This document shows, piece by piece, positions 36,645 through 44,929 of a stretch of 64,000 nt of DNA. The position numbers were made by a program, and so were the translations under genes. Position 1 is the stretch's first letter, and each line of letters begins with the position of its first letter. Source of the stretch: Oscillospiraceae bacterium. Its GTDB lineage: Bacteria > Bacillota > Clostridia > Oscillospirales > Oscillospiraceae. Where the stretch lies: positions 54,506 through 118,505 of the forward strand of contig JAAWNQ010000003.1 in assembly GCA_022799035.1 (NCBI GenBank). The letters run 5' to 3'. The notes beneath the pieces are model-generated. The model did no database searches. It was given only the letters and a program-made list of their open reading frames with translations, and had not been told where the DNA came from.

Positions 36645-37952
36645 TTACTCACATTTCCAAAAGAACACACTGTACCCCGGCAATTCGCTTCCCCCGCCGA
36701 AGTCGTGCTCCTTCCCTGTGATCAGATCCACCGCCCGGCCGCACCCGGCGTCGAAGTGGGCCACATAGGGTTCCGAATCGGCGTTCACCGCCACCAGCAC
36801 CCGCTCGTGCTCGCTTCTCCGCTGGAAGATGGTCTGCTTGTTGGTCAGCACCAGCTCCTGAAAGTCTCCCCAGCACAGAGCCTCGCTGTCCCGGTGGGCC
36901 CGGGCCATGGCGGCGATGGTATCGGTGAGCCCGTTCCACTCCGGGGCCTCAAAGCAGGGCCGCAGGGCCGGATCCCCCCAGCCCTTCTCCCCCTTGGTCC
37001 CCCACTCACTGCCATAGTACACGCAGGGGATCCCCGGCATCCCAAAGAGCATCCCGTAGAGAAGGGGCAGGTGGTTCTCATTCTGTAGAATGCTGGCCGC
37101 CCTTGTCACGTCGTGGTTGTCTCCAAAGCACATCAGATGCTTGCCCCTGTATAGGGTCCACTGCTCAGGGCCAAACTGCCGCTTCAACGAGTGGACGATC
37201 TCAAACAGATTCATGGAGTTCAGGGCCGACCAAAGCCCCTTGTAGCACTCATAGTTGGTGCAGGAGTGGAGCTTCCCCTCCCCCACCCACCGGTTGTAAT
37301 CCCCGTGAAGGGTCTCCCCCAGCAGGAAAAACTCCGGCTTCAGCCCGTCGCAGAAGGCCCTCAGCCTCCCGATAAACTCCGGCTCCAGAGAGTAGGCCAC
37401 GTCCAGCCGCAGCCCGTCGATGTCAAACTCCTCCACCCAAAACCGGACGCAGTCCAGCAGGTAGTCCACCACCGCCGGGTTCCGCAGGTTCAGCTTCACC
37501 AGCTCAAAATGGCCCTCCCACCCCTCGTACCAGAACCCGTCGTCGTAGTTTGAGTTGCCGTCAAAGCTGATGTGGAACCAGTCCTTATAGGGGGAATCCC
37601 ACCGCTTTTCCTGCACGTCCCGAAAAGCCCAGAAGCCCCTTCCCACATGGTTGAACACCCCGTCCAGAATGACCCGGATCCCCCGGTCATGGAGGAGCTT
37701 CACCAGCTCCCTCAGATCCTCCCCATCCCCCAGCCGGGGATCCACCACCCGGTAGTCCCGGGTGTCATATCCATGCCGGTCGCTGTCAAACACCGGCCCC
37801 AGATAGAGCCCGTTGACCCCCAGCCTCTCCATATGTCCGGCCCACTCCCCCACCTTCCCAAGCCGGTGGCAGAGCCTCCCGTCGTTCTCCTCCGGCGCCC
37901 CGCAGAACCCCAAAGGATAGATATGATAAAACACACTATTTTCCGCCCACAT
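36645..37952 (-). CDS. GH13 alpha-amylase-family glycosidase
   Basis: This 435-residue enzyme starts at ATG 37952 with GGGAGGAG upstream. It has the TIM-barrel signatures of GH13: VILDGVFNHVG (region I), DGLRLDVAY with nucleophile D184, FFLLGETLHGDY with acid/base E213, and FGDNHDVTR with D281. It should cleave alpha-1,4 glucosidic links. The compact form resembles maltogenic amylase/neopullulanase relatives without the N-terminal starch-binding domain. There is no signal peptide, so it likely acts on imported maltodextrins in the cytosol. Confidence 0.92.
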   Translation of the reverse strand: MWAENSVFYHIYPLGFCGAPEENDGRLCHRLGKVGEWAGHMERLGVNGLYLGPVFDSDRHGYDTRDYRVVDPRLGDGEDLRELVKLLHDRGIRVILDGVFNHVGRGFWAFRDVQEKRWDSPYKDWFHISFDGNSNYDDGFWYEGWEGHFELVKLNLRNPAVVDYLLDCVRFWVEEFDIDGLRLDVAYSLEPEFIGRLRAFCDGLKPEFFLLGETLHGDYNRWVGEGKLHSCTNYECYKGLWSALNSMNLFEIVHSLKRQFGPEQWTLYRGKHLMCFGDNHDVTRAASILQNENHLPLLYGMLFGMPGIPCVYYGSEWGTKGEKGWGDPALRPCFEAPEWNGLTDTIAAMARAHRDSEALCWGDFQELVLTNKQTIFQRRSEHERVLVAVNADSEPYVAHFDAGCGRAVDLITGKEHDFGGGSELPGYSVFFWKCE

Positions 37953-38053
37953 AAAACCTTCTCCTCCCTTATTCACTATCCCGTCTATTGTACCACAAAC
38001 TCCCCCTCAAGAAAAGCCAAAACTCTCCTCTCCGCTTATATTCACCCATCAGA

Positions 38054-38092
38054 ACAAAAAAGACAGAGCGGTATTATTACCGCTCTGTCTTT
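38054..38092 (-). terminator. Terminator of the M6 peptidase gene
   Basis: A perfect 15-bp stem (AAAGACAGAGCGGTA and its complement) with a 4-nt loop. On the minus strand TTTTTTG follows. Confidence 0.92.
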
Positions 38093-38107
38093 GCGCTTAT
38101 TATCAGG

Positions 38108-41100
38108 TCATTGCCGCCCCAAAAACCGCCCTAAGATCGCCGCGATCTGCCCTCTTTCGGCCCTTCCTTTCGGGTCTATCCCGCCCCAGTCAGCGCCGTT
38201 GAGCAGCCCCGCCGCCTTGGCCCAGGACATGCTTTCCCGGGCGTAGGGACTGATCTGCCCCACATCAAAGAACCCGGACAGGTCGGCCCGCCGGGTCATG
38301 TCATACCCCCTGCGCTCCCCATAGCGGTACAGGATCGTCACCAACTGCTCCCGGGTGATGCTCTCATCGGGCCGGAAAGTCCCGTCTCCGTACCCCTGTA
38401 TCAGCCCCGCCTCCGTGGCCCAGGCCACCGCCGGGGCGTAATACTGCTTTTCCGGGACATCGGTGAACCTTCCTTCCGCTGAAACGGCAGGCTCTCCCTC
38501 CATCCGGTACAGCATGGTCACCACCATCCCCCGGCTGGCCGGCAGCTCCGGGGCAAACCGGGTCCCGCTCAGCCCCGTCATAATGCCCCTGCTGTAGATC
38601 TCCCTCACAGCGTCGTAGTACCACGCCTTTTCCGTCACATCCGTAAAGGGCAGGGCCACCGGCTCCGGCTCCTCCTTCGGCGGCGGCGGGACCTCCTCCT
38701 TGGGTTTCTCCCGGAAGAGGACCGTAACCTTCACATGGGAGGCAGGCATAGCAAAGCTATACTTTCCCTCTTTCTCCTCCAGGGCGATCTCCTTGCCTCT
38801 TTTGTCTGTGGCTTGGATCTCCTCCAGCTCGTAGCCCTCTTCGGCTTCCACCGTAAGGGTCACCGTCGTCCCCTTTTTCGCCTTCCGGGGTTCCGCCTTT
38901 ACGCTGCCCCCTGTGATCTCACCGGGCAGCGTGATGTCATACTGGGTGGGGGCGGACACAGACCCGCCGCCTCCACCGCCGCCCGAGCTGCCCCCGCCCG
39001 TGGCCGGGATGGTCTCGGTCCGGCTCCACTTACAGACCTCACAGGTGTAGGTCCGCACCCCCGGCTTGCTGGAGGTGGGGGGCGTGGTCACCACGCCGCC
39101 GTCCATTGTGTGAGGCTCAAGGTCAAACAGGTCGTCACAGTTATCGTTGGTACACTCATGCCAGTGCCCAAGCTCAGCTTCATAATACGTCCCATAGGAC
39201 CACTCATCAGAAATCTTGTGTTTCCTCTCAGGGATCTCCGTCTGCGCGATCAAGATCTTTTCACAGACCGCACAGCGGCTCCCCTCCGTCTTCCCGGGCA
39301 AGGAACAGGTAGGCTCGATCCCGGGGAGCCGTTCCTCCTGATGCGCCGCCCTTTCGCTCCTCTCCCCGCACTCGCATTCCCGCCAGTGCTCCGTCTCATC
39401 GCTGGTCCACCTGTCGGGATAGCTGTGGGTGTGGGAGGGCTCCAGCCTGTCTATCTCCTCCGTCCGCATCTCATAGCCGCAGAGGGAGCACCGGTAGGTC
39501 CTGACCCCCGTCTCCTCCTCCGTGGGCGGCTTGGTCACGCTCCCATTATCCTCTGTGTGAACCTCTCGCCCCGTCTTTTTGCGACAGACGGTACACTCCC
39601 GCCAGTGCTCGTTGGCGTTGGTTACCCAATCATTGGAATAGATGTGCTCTTTCAGTGGGGTCGCTGTCTGAGCCTTGAGCACATACGCGCAGACCGAGCA
39701 GTGGCTTCCCTCGGTTTTCCCCTGGGCCGTACAGGTGGACTCCACCGCCTGGTCGATCTCCTCATCATGGGCCGCAAAGTCACTCTTCTCTCCGCACTCG
39801 CACGCGTGCCAGTGCCCTGTCCCGTCGCTGGTCCAGTCGGATGAAAAACTATGCTCGTGCGGCGGCGGTCCCGCTTCCACAATGACCGTTCTTTTTGCGC
39901 TGGCGGTGTGTCCGGCGTGATCCTCCACCGAGTAGGTGACTGTGTAGCTCCCCGCAACAGCCGTGTTTACCTCGCCGGCGTCGATCTCCAGCTTCCCCTC
40001 GATCTCCGGGTCCAGATTGTCCGTGGCTATAGCTCCCAATTCCACATAGGTTTCTCCCTGCTGGAGCTTCTGGGGGTTTGCCCCCTGCAGCGAGATCCTT
40101 GGCGGGGTATTATCTATGTAGATCTTTTCCGAAGTGACCGCGGCGGAATCTTTTACATTATAATTCAGTGTCCCAGCTGGAATGTGGATGTAGACCGCGC
40201 CTTCTCCGATTGCCGTGTGTATTTTTATTGTCATTGGATTCTTATGTTTTCCCATTTGAGTCTCTTCAGAAGTGTAAGCTTCCACCTCTCCCTCGGTATT
40301 CAGCCCCATCACTATCAGAGATATTTCATCCAAAATGTCATTTGACGGCTTCGTATCTCCCATTTTCACTTCCACCTGGTACACCGGCACACTATCAACG
40401 GATATGGCCGCTGCATTAGTGGCTTTGCACAAAGGGGTCACTGTTATTTCCGGACCGGGCAAACGATTGGGAGTCTTAAAGCCTACCGTCACCGCCGCCT
40501 TCTCCCCCGATACCTCGTCAACCTTCAGATAGATCCCTGTTCTTCCTCCCGAAAACCGGCTCTCCGCATCTCTAAACTCGTCCCCCGCGCAAAACAGATC
40601 GTTTTCGCTGTACTTGCTCCCACGGCTCCTATAGACCGGCTCAAGGTAACTGCTGGGGTATTTATACGGCATGTACGCTTTGGTGCTGTCAACATATGCC
40701 CTGCAGTGCCAAATCACAATCCCGGGAGATCTGTCGTATATCGACTCTACACCCGTGACTCCCCCCATCCGATACTCTGCAATAAAGTATTCGCAGAACG
40801 GAAGCGCCGTCTTCTCCGGTATTATAACGACCGCTCGCGCCGTTCCGTCCGAGCCGTCGTTGTACTGTTCTACCGCAGACAGTTCGATCCTTCGCTTCTC
40901 ATCGTCATTCGTAACGATAACGGGATCGATCCACCCCAACAAATATTTGAAGTAGGCATTGATATAATAGCTACCCGTCCCCATTAGATCCAGCAGGGAG
41001 TTATCTAAAACAAGATTACCAAAGCCTCCAGTATAAGCGTCCGGCAGACCCAGCAAGTGGCCGATCTCATGCTTATATGTTCCCAGGCTATCTTCCTCTA

Positions 41101-41818
41101 CTCCCGCATGTATGATCTGTCCGACAAAGTGATCCCCTATTTCAAAATGTGTGACGATCATTTTGGGCCACCAATGGCCTGGGGCAATGGGCCGCAGGGA
41201 TATGACGACTACCGCGTCCACATTCCCATCCCCATCACTGTCATACTCAGACAGGTCCAGGCCATTTGCAACATAGCTCTTTAAGGCGTCCTTTATCAAG
41301 TCCTGCCGATCCATTTCATACTCGTATTCCGTACTGGGAAGAGGGGCCTCATATGCCGGCAACACCGTTCCCGTTATGTTCAGCCTTCCATTGGATGACT
41401 GATAATAGTATCCCCTTACGCTCTGATCGCTTCCCTTTGGTTTGCTCGGATCGTACGGCGCAAAAAAGGTTTGCGTCTCCTTTTCTATATCGAAATTCTC
41501 TTTATGCTCCGGGTAGTTTGGATAGGCAATGGGGAGGACGAGCATTCTGACATCCCCGGTTGACGGCGTGAGCGTATTTGCGTTTAATGTAGGCATGGCC
41601 GCAAACGTGCTGATTGTATCTGTTGGGGGAGGCGTTGAAAATTTTCTCTGCACCAACAGTCCATGCATCTCTTCAATCACGCTTGCCTCTGTTCCGCAGC
41701 AGCTTACACTGCCGCTCTCGTTACTGGGGATATCTCTCAGTTCCTCTGCTCTGACCGAAGAAGCGCATGAATACAGCAAAGAAATCGCTATCACCGCTAC
41801 TAGAAACTGTCTTTTCAC
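38108..41818 (-). CDS. Secreted M6-type metallopeptidase with Cys-pair repeats and SLH domains
   Basis: This 1,236-residue protein starts at GTG 41818. A signal peptide (1-24) precedes the catalytic domain (about 85-450). KHEIGHLLGLPD (H250, E251, H254, D260) is the zinc site, and DLMGTGSYY carries the downstream Met-turn, as in immune inhibitor A-like peptidases. A DUF5011/HYR-like Ig domain follows (about 572-650), then four modules of HWHACECGEK / CSVCAYVL type with paired cysteines (about 655-930). A poly-Gly linker, a repeat module (about 950-1040) and three SLH domains (about 1060-1236) complete it. It should be a wall-bound protease facing the gut lumen. Substrate unknown. Confidence 0.9.
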   Translation of the reverse strand: MKRQFLVAVIAISLLYSCASSVRAEELRDIPSNESGSVSCCGTEASVIEEMHGLLVQRKFSTPPPTDTISTFAAMPTLNANTLTPSTGDVRMLVLPIAYPNYPEHKENFDIEKETQTFFAPYDPSKPKGSDQSVRGYYYQSSNGRLNITGTVLPAYEAPLPSTEYEYEMDRQDLIKDALKSYVANGLDLSEYDSDGDGNVDAVVVISLRPIAPGHWWPKMIVTHFEIGDHFVGQIIHAGVEEDSLGTYKHEIGHLLGLPDAYTGGFGNLVLDNSLLDLMGTGSYYINAYFKYLLGWIDPVIVTNDDEKRRIELSAVEQYNDGSDGTARAVVIIPEKTALPFCEYFIAEYRMGGVTGVESIYDRSPGIVIWHCRAYVDSTKAYMPYKYPSSYLEPVYRSRGSKYSENDLFCAGDEFRDAESRFSGGRTGIYLKVDEVSGEKAAVTVGFKTPNRLPGPEITVTPLCKATNAAAISVDSVPVYQVEVKMGDTKPSNDILDEISLIVMGLNTEGEVEAYTSEETQMGKHKNPMTIKIHTAIGEGAVYIHIPAGTLNYNVKDSAAVTSEKIYIDNTPPRISLQGANPQKLQQGETYVELGAIATDNLDPEIEGKLEIDAGEVNTAVAGSYTVTYSVEDHAGHTASAKRTVIVEAGPPPHEHSFSSDWTSDGTGHWHACECGEKSDFAAHDEEIDQAVESTCTAQGKTEGSHCSVCAYVLKAQTATPLKEHIYSNDWVTNANEHWRECTVCRKKTGREVHTEDNGSVTKPPTEEETGVRTYRCSLCGYEMRTEEIDRLEPSHTHSYPDRWTSDETEHWRECECGERSERAAHQEERLPGIEPTCSLPGKTEGSRCAVCEKILIAQTEIPERKHKISDEWSYGTYYEAELGHWHECTNDNCDDLFDLEPHTMDGGVVTTPPTSSKPGVRTYTCEVCKWSRTETIPATGGGSSGGGGGGGSVSAPTQYDITLPGEITGGSVKAEPRKAKKGTTVTLTVEAEEGYELEEIQATDKRGKEIALEEKEGKYSFAMPASHVKVTVLFREKPKEEVPPPPKEEPEPVALPFTDVTEKAWYYDAVREIYSRGIMTGLSGTRFAPELPASRGMVVTMLYRMEGEPAVSAEGRFTDVPEKQYYAPAVAWATEAGLIQGYGDGTFRPDESITREQLVTILYRYGERRGYDMTRRADLSGFFDVGQISPYARESMSWAKAAGLLNGADWGGIDPKGRAERGQIAAILGRFLGRQ

Positions 41819-41984
41819 AGAAATCTCCCCCTCTATATAAAATACTCAAGCAAGTGTTTTGTATATTTTATCACAATTTTCACCCATTGTCCATTCAACC
41901 TTTATATTTTTTGCCCATTTCAACCCCATATTTTACGTTGTAAACATCACAAGTGATCCCCGTCAGGTGCCAACACTTTACTTA

Positions 41985-42013
41985 TGGTGATATTTTATGA
42001 CGGAATATCACCA
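41985..42013. repeat. Inverted repeat between peptidase and deoC
   Basis: TGGTGATATT and AATATCACCA form a perfect 10-bp stem around 9 nt. It lies in a 250-bp non-coding AT-rich stretch with no clear T-run. The role is unknown. Confidence 0.5.
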
Positions 42014-42070
42014 CTGAAGATCTCCCAGTCCAACGCTTACCGATTACACACAGGGATGACCCCCACAGGC

Positions 42071-42111
42071 AAAAAACAAGAGGGAGAAGGGTCTCAGCCC
42101 TTCTCCCTCTT
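42071..42111 (-). terminator. deoC terminator
   Basis: A 14-bp stem AAGAGGGAGAAGGG with its complement. On the minus strand a TGTTTTTTG tail follows. Confidence 0.9.
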
Positions 42112-42114
42112 TCC

Positions 42115-42780
42115 TCAATACCCCTCGCCCTTCATTCCCTTGGCGATCTTTACCAGCCGGGAGGTTCCCAGCCGGTCTGCCCCCAGGGCGATGAAATCCT
42201 CCCCGTCCTGGACCGAGCTGATCCCCCCCGCCGCCTTGATGCGAACCCCGGGCCCCACGTGCTCCTTGAACAGCTTCACATCCTCCCGGGTGGCTCCTCC
42301 CGCGGAGAACCCGGTGGAGGTCTTGATATAGTCCGCCCCCGCCTGGGTGACGATCTCACACATCTTGATCTTCTCCTCGTCGGTGAGCAGGCAGGTCTCA
42401 ATAATGACCTTCAATATCCTGCCCCGGCAGGCCGCCTTCACATCCTGGATCTCCCCCAGCAGCCGGTCCCACCGCTTGTCCTTCACCCAGCCGATGTTGA
42501 TGACCATGTCGATCTCGTCGGCCCCGTGGCGCACCGCGTTCTCCGCCTCAAAGGCCTTCACCGCCGGGGTGGAGTACCCGTTGGGGAACCCGATCACCGT
42601 ACAGATCTTCAGCTTATCCCCCACATACTCATTGGCCCGCCGCACAAAGCAGGGGGGGATACACACGCTGGCGCACCCATACTTCATCCCGTCGTCACAG
42701 ACCTCCCGGATCTGCTCCCAGGTACACTCCTGCTTCAAAAGAGTGTGGTCACAGTGGGCCAAGATCTCCTTCAGTTCCAT
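42115..42780 (-). CDS. deoC: Deoxyribose-phosphate aldolase DeoC
   Basis: This 221-residue class I aldolase splits 2-deoxyribose-5-phosphate into acetaldehyde and glyceraldehyde-3-phosphate in deoxynucleoside salvage. ATG 42780 follows GGAGG by 8 nt. AHCDHTLLKQECTWEQI, VCIPPCFV, VIGFPNGYSTPAVKAFE, EIDMVINIGW and the Schiff-base region KVIIETCLLTDEEK are all present. ADYIKTSTGFSAGGAT and GVRIKAAGGIS form the phosphate-binding end. No other deo genes are adjacent. Confidence 0.96.
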   Translation of the reverse strand: MELKEILAHCDHTLLKQECTWEQIREVCDDGMKYGCASVCIPPCFVRRANEYVGDKLKICTVIGFPNGYSTPAVKAFEAENAVRHGADEIDMVINIGWVKDKRWDRLLGEIQDVKAACRGRILKVIIETCLLTDEEKIKMCEIVTQAGADYIKTSTGFSAGGATREDVKLFKEHVGPGVRIKAAGGISSVQDGEDFIALGADRLGTSRLVKIAKGMKGEGY

Positions 42781-42803
42781 TTTCTTTTCCTCCAAACTTG
42801 ATT

Positions 42804-43022
42804 TCAGCGGCGTTCCCGAATGTCGGAACGCCCCACCAGATAGTCCAGGGACACGTCAAAACGATCCGCCAGGGCGATCAGCTTCAAAAACCTCGGGTAC
42901 CCTTCCCCATATTCATACATCTGATAGGCGCGGGGCGTTACTCCAAGCATCTTCGCCATATCCTCTTGATTTACTCCTGCTTTTTCACGCTCTTCCTTTA
43001 ATCTTTCTCCAAAAGCAGCCAT
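42804..43022 (-). CDS. XRE-family (Cro/CI) helix-turn-helix regulator, module B
   Basis: This 72-residue protein starts at ATG 43022, with GGAGG about 8 nt upstream. The HTH reads FGERLKEEREKAGVNQEDMA, then KMLGVTPRAYQMYEYGEGYP, and ends IALADRFDVSLDYLVGRSD, very like the end of the module A regulator (DFYGVTIDYLVGRTD). It is divergent from the 92-residue gene at 43103, and two perfect palindromes lie between, so it should bind them as a dimer and autoregulate. Confidence 0.9.
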   Translation of the reverse strand: MAAFGERLKEEREKAGVNQEDMAKMLGVTPRAYQMYEYGEGYPRFLKLIALADRFDVSLDYLVGRSDIRERR

Positions 43023-43039
43023 AAAGTGCCTCCTCCCCC

Positions 43040-43068
43040 TTGACACGAAGTTAATCTTCGAATATAAT
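43040..43068 (+). promoter_or_regulatory. Promoter for the 92-residue gene, module B
   Basis: TTGACA (43040-43045), 17 bp, TATAAT (43063-43068): a full consensus sigma-A promoter with operator 1 filling the spacer. Confidence 0.88.
43046..43060. promoter_or_regulatory. Operator 1, module B
   Basis: CGAAGTTAATCTTCG, a palindrome with 5-bp arms (CGAAG/CTTCG). It directly follows the -35. Confidence 0.85.
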
Positions 43069-43071
43069 ATC

Positions 43072-43086
43072 CGAAGATTAACTTCG
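43072..43086. promoter_or_regulatory. Operator 2, module B
   Basis: CGAAGATTAACTTCG, the exact reverse complement of operator 1, 26 bp from it centre to centre and just after the -10. Confidence 0.85.
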
Positions 43087-43102
43087 AAAAGGAGCTGTTA
43101 AT

Positions 43103-43381
43103 ATGAACGATATGCTCTATAACCTTCTGCTTGAGTGGCCCGACTTGGATTCCGAGCTGTCCATCCAACTCCGCAGTATGCCCAAATATTCCGTCCTGAA
43201 CACACAGCTGGAGTCCGCTACCCGGCAGCTGGAGTCCTCCCTTGGCCCGGATGCGGACAAGGCCTATCTGCGCTTTGAAGCCGCCAACAACGCCATGAAC
43301 TCCCTGCTGGGCGACGCCGGCTTCCTCTGCGGCTTCCGCTTTTGCTCCCGGCTGCTCACCGGGATATTATTTACAGCTTGA
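43103..43381 (+). CDS. Small helical protein paired with XRE regulator, module B (DUF6809-like)
   Basis: This 92-residue protein has AAAGGAG 8 nt before ATG 43103. It reads as helices: LLLEWPDLDSELSIQLRSM, then YSVLNTQLESATRQLESSLG, and ends LGDAGFLCGFRFCSRLLTGI. The end is like the AGLALGLQLLRLL end of the module A protein (aromatic-x-x-G pattern before a leucine helix). There is no signal peptide. It converges on the DUF362 gene with an 11-bp overlap. The strong promoter with two operators implies tight control. Function unknown, perhaps an XRE partner or effector. Confidence 0.75.
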   Translation: MNDMLYNLLLEWPDLDSELSIQLRSMPKYSVLNTQLESATRQLESSLGPDADKAYLRFEAANNAMNSLLGDAGFLCGFRFCSRLLTGILFTA

Positions 43382-44495
43382 CCAGCTCATACTCCCTGCT
43401 CCCCAGGCCGATCTTCTCCCCGTGCTCCAGGCAGGTCTTCCACTCACTGCCCTCGGTGCAGTTCTCAAAGTGGTCCTTATGGTCGATAAAGTCCTTGGCC
43501 TTCATCCTCCGGTAGAGCTGCGCCCCGGGGATGGGCTCCTTCTCCATGCAGGCGTCGGCGCAGGCCTGGTCCATGGCCACCGGATCCAGGGAGGCGAACA
43601 TCCCGATGTCGGGCAGAATGGGCACGTCGTTCTCCCCGTGGCAGTCGCAGTTGGGGGAGATATCCTTCACCAGACTGATATGGAAGCAGGGACGTCCGTC
43701 CACCACCGCCTTGGCGTACTCCGCCATCTTCCGGTTGAGCATCTGGACCGTATCCCAGGCGGGATTCACGATGGCGTCAAAGTTACACGCCCCGATACAC
43801 CGGCCGCACCCCACGCACTTGGCGTGGTCGATGGAAGCCTTTCTGTCCGGACCGTAGGAGATGGCGTCCTGCCCACACTGCTTGGCGCACTGGCGGCAGC
43901 CTACGCAGACCTCCTGGCGGACCACAGGCTTGCCCGCGTTGTGCTGCTCCATCTTCCCCGCCCGGCTGCCGCAGCCCATGCCGATATTCTTCACCGCGCC
44001 GCCAAAACCGGCCTGTTCGTGGCCCTTGAAGTGGGTCAGGGAGATAAACACGTCCGCGTCCATCACCGCCCGGCCGATCTTGGCCGTTTTGATGTACTCG
44101 CCCCCCGCCACAGGCACCTCCACGTCGTCGGTCCCCTTCAGGCCGTCGCCGATGATGACCTGACAACCGGTGGACAGGGGAGAAAACCCGTTCTCATAGG
44201 CCGCGTCCAGATGCTCCAGGGCGTTCTTCCTCCGCCCCACATACAGCGTGTTGCAGTCGCACAGGAAGGGGATCCCGCCCCGGGCCTTCACATAGTCGGC
44301 CACCGTCTTGGCGTAGTTGGGCCGGAGAAAGCTCAGGTTCCCCGGCTCCCCGAAATGCATCTTGATACAGACGAATTTCTTCTCCAGGTCGATCTCCCCC
44401 AGCCCCGCCTTATCCATCAGCCGGGTCAGCTTGTCCAACTGGCTTGTCCCCACATCCACATGAAAATCCGTAAAGTATACCTTCGACGCCGCCAT
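43371..44495 (-). CDS. DUF362 protein with two 4Fe-4S ferredoxin motifs
   Basis: This 374-residue protein has the DUF362 domain (FVCIKMHFGEPGNLSFLRPN, SLTHFKGHEQAGFGGAVKNI) with an inserted bacterial-type ferredoxin unit. Two cluster motifs are seen, VCVGCRQCAKQCGQD and KCVGCGRCIGACNFD, each C-x2-C-x2-C-x3-C. It is widespread in anaerobes, probably a cytosolic electron-transfer protein or Fe-S enzyme. The substrate is unknown. ATG 44495 follows GGGAGGAAG. Confidence 0.9.
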   Translation of the reverse strand: MAASKVYFTDFHVDVGTSQLDKLTRLMDKAGLGEIDLEKKFVCIKMHFGEPGNLSFLRPNYAKTVADYVKARGGIPFLCDCNTLYVGRRKNALEHLDAAYENGFSPLSTGCQVIIGDGLKGTDDVEVPVAGGEYIKTAKIGRAVMDADVFISLTHFKGHEQAGFGGAVKNIGMGCGSRAGKMEQHNAGKPVVRQEVCVGCRQCAKQCGQDAISYGPDRKASIDHAKCVGCGRCIGACNFDAIVNPAWDTVQMLNRKMAEYAKAVVDGRPCFHISLVKDISPNCDCHGENDVPILPDIGMFASLDPVAMDQACADACMEKEPIPGAQLYRRMKAKDFIDHKDHFENCTEGSEWKTCLEHGEKIGLGSREYELVKL

Positions 44496-44566
44496 ACTCC
44501 GCTTCCTCCCGTATTTGATTTTGTCTTGATTACAAAAAGTTACGATTGGTTACAAAATGGTTGCAT

Positions 44567-44923
44567 TCAGATCCCCAGCCCCAGGCCGCCGGTGATCTTC
44601 CCCATGGAATCGGCAGCGTCGGCCTCGGCGGTGTGCATGGCCTCGTTCACCGCGGCCACCACCATATCCTGAAGCATCTCCACGTCCTCGGGATCCACCG
44701 CCTCAGGGTCGATGGTCACAGACAGCAACTGCCTCTGCCCGTTGACTTCCGCGGTCACCACTCCCCCGCCCGCGGCGGCGGTGTAGGTTCTGGCGGCCAG
44801 CTCCTCCTGCATTTTAGCCATGTCCTGCTGCATTTTCTGGACCTGCTTCATCATGTTCATATTCATGCCGCCGCCCATGCCGCCAAAACCGCCCATGCCA
44901 CGGCTGTTAAACCCCTTTGCCAT
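44567..44923 (-). CDS. ybaB: YbaB/EbfC nucleoid-associated protein
   Basis: This 118-residue protein has a Gly/Met-rich start (GFGGMGGGMNMNMMKQVQ). The coiled helix QVQKMQQDMAKMQEELAA, the ADGGGVVTA-type strand (TAAAGGGVVTAEVNGQRQLL), and VTIDPEAVDPEDVEMLQDMV follow, as in YbaB. It binds DNA as a dimer and is usually linked to dnaX and recR. Here it follows dnaX by 6 bp; recR is not seen downstream. Confidence 0.95.
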   Translation of the reverse strand: MAKGFNSRGMGGFGGMGGGMNMNMMKQVQKMQQDMAKMQEELAARTYTAAAGGGVVTAEVNGQRQLLSVTIDPEAVDPEDVEMLQDMVVAAVNEAMHTAEADAADSMGKITGGLGLGI

Positions 44924-44929
44924 ACTCCT

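Noticed and set aside
41985..42013. TGGTGATATT inverted repeat as a terminator of the peptidase or deoC gene
   Set aside because: No T-run follows on either strand, it lies upstream of the peptidase gene, and deoC has its own strong terminator at 42071-42111.
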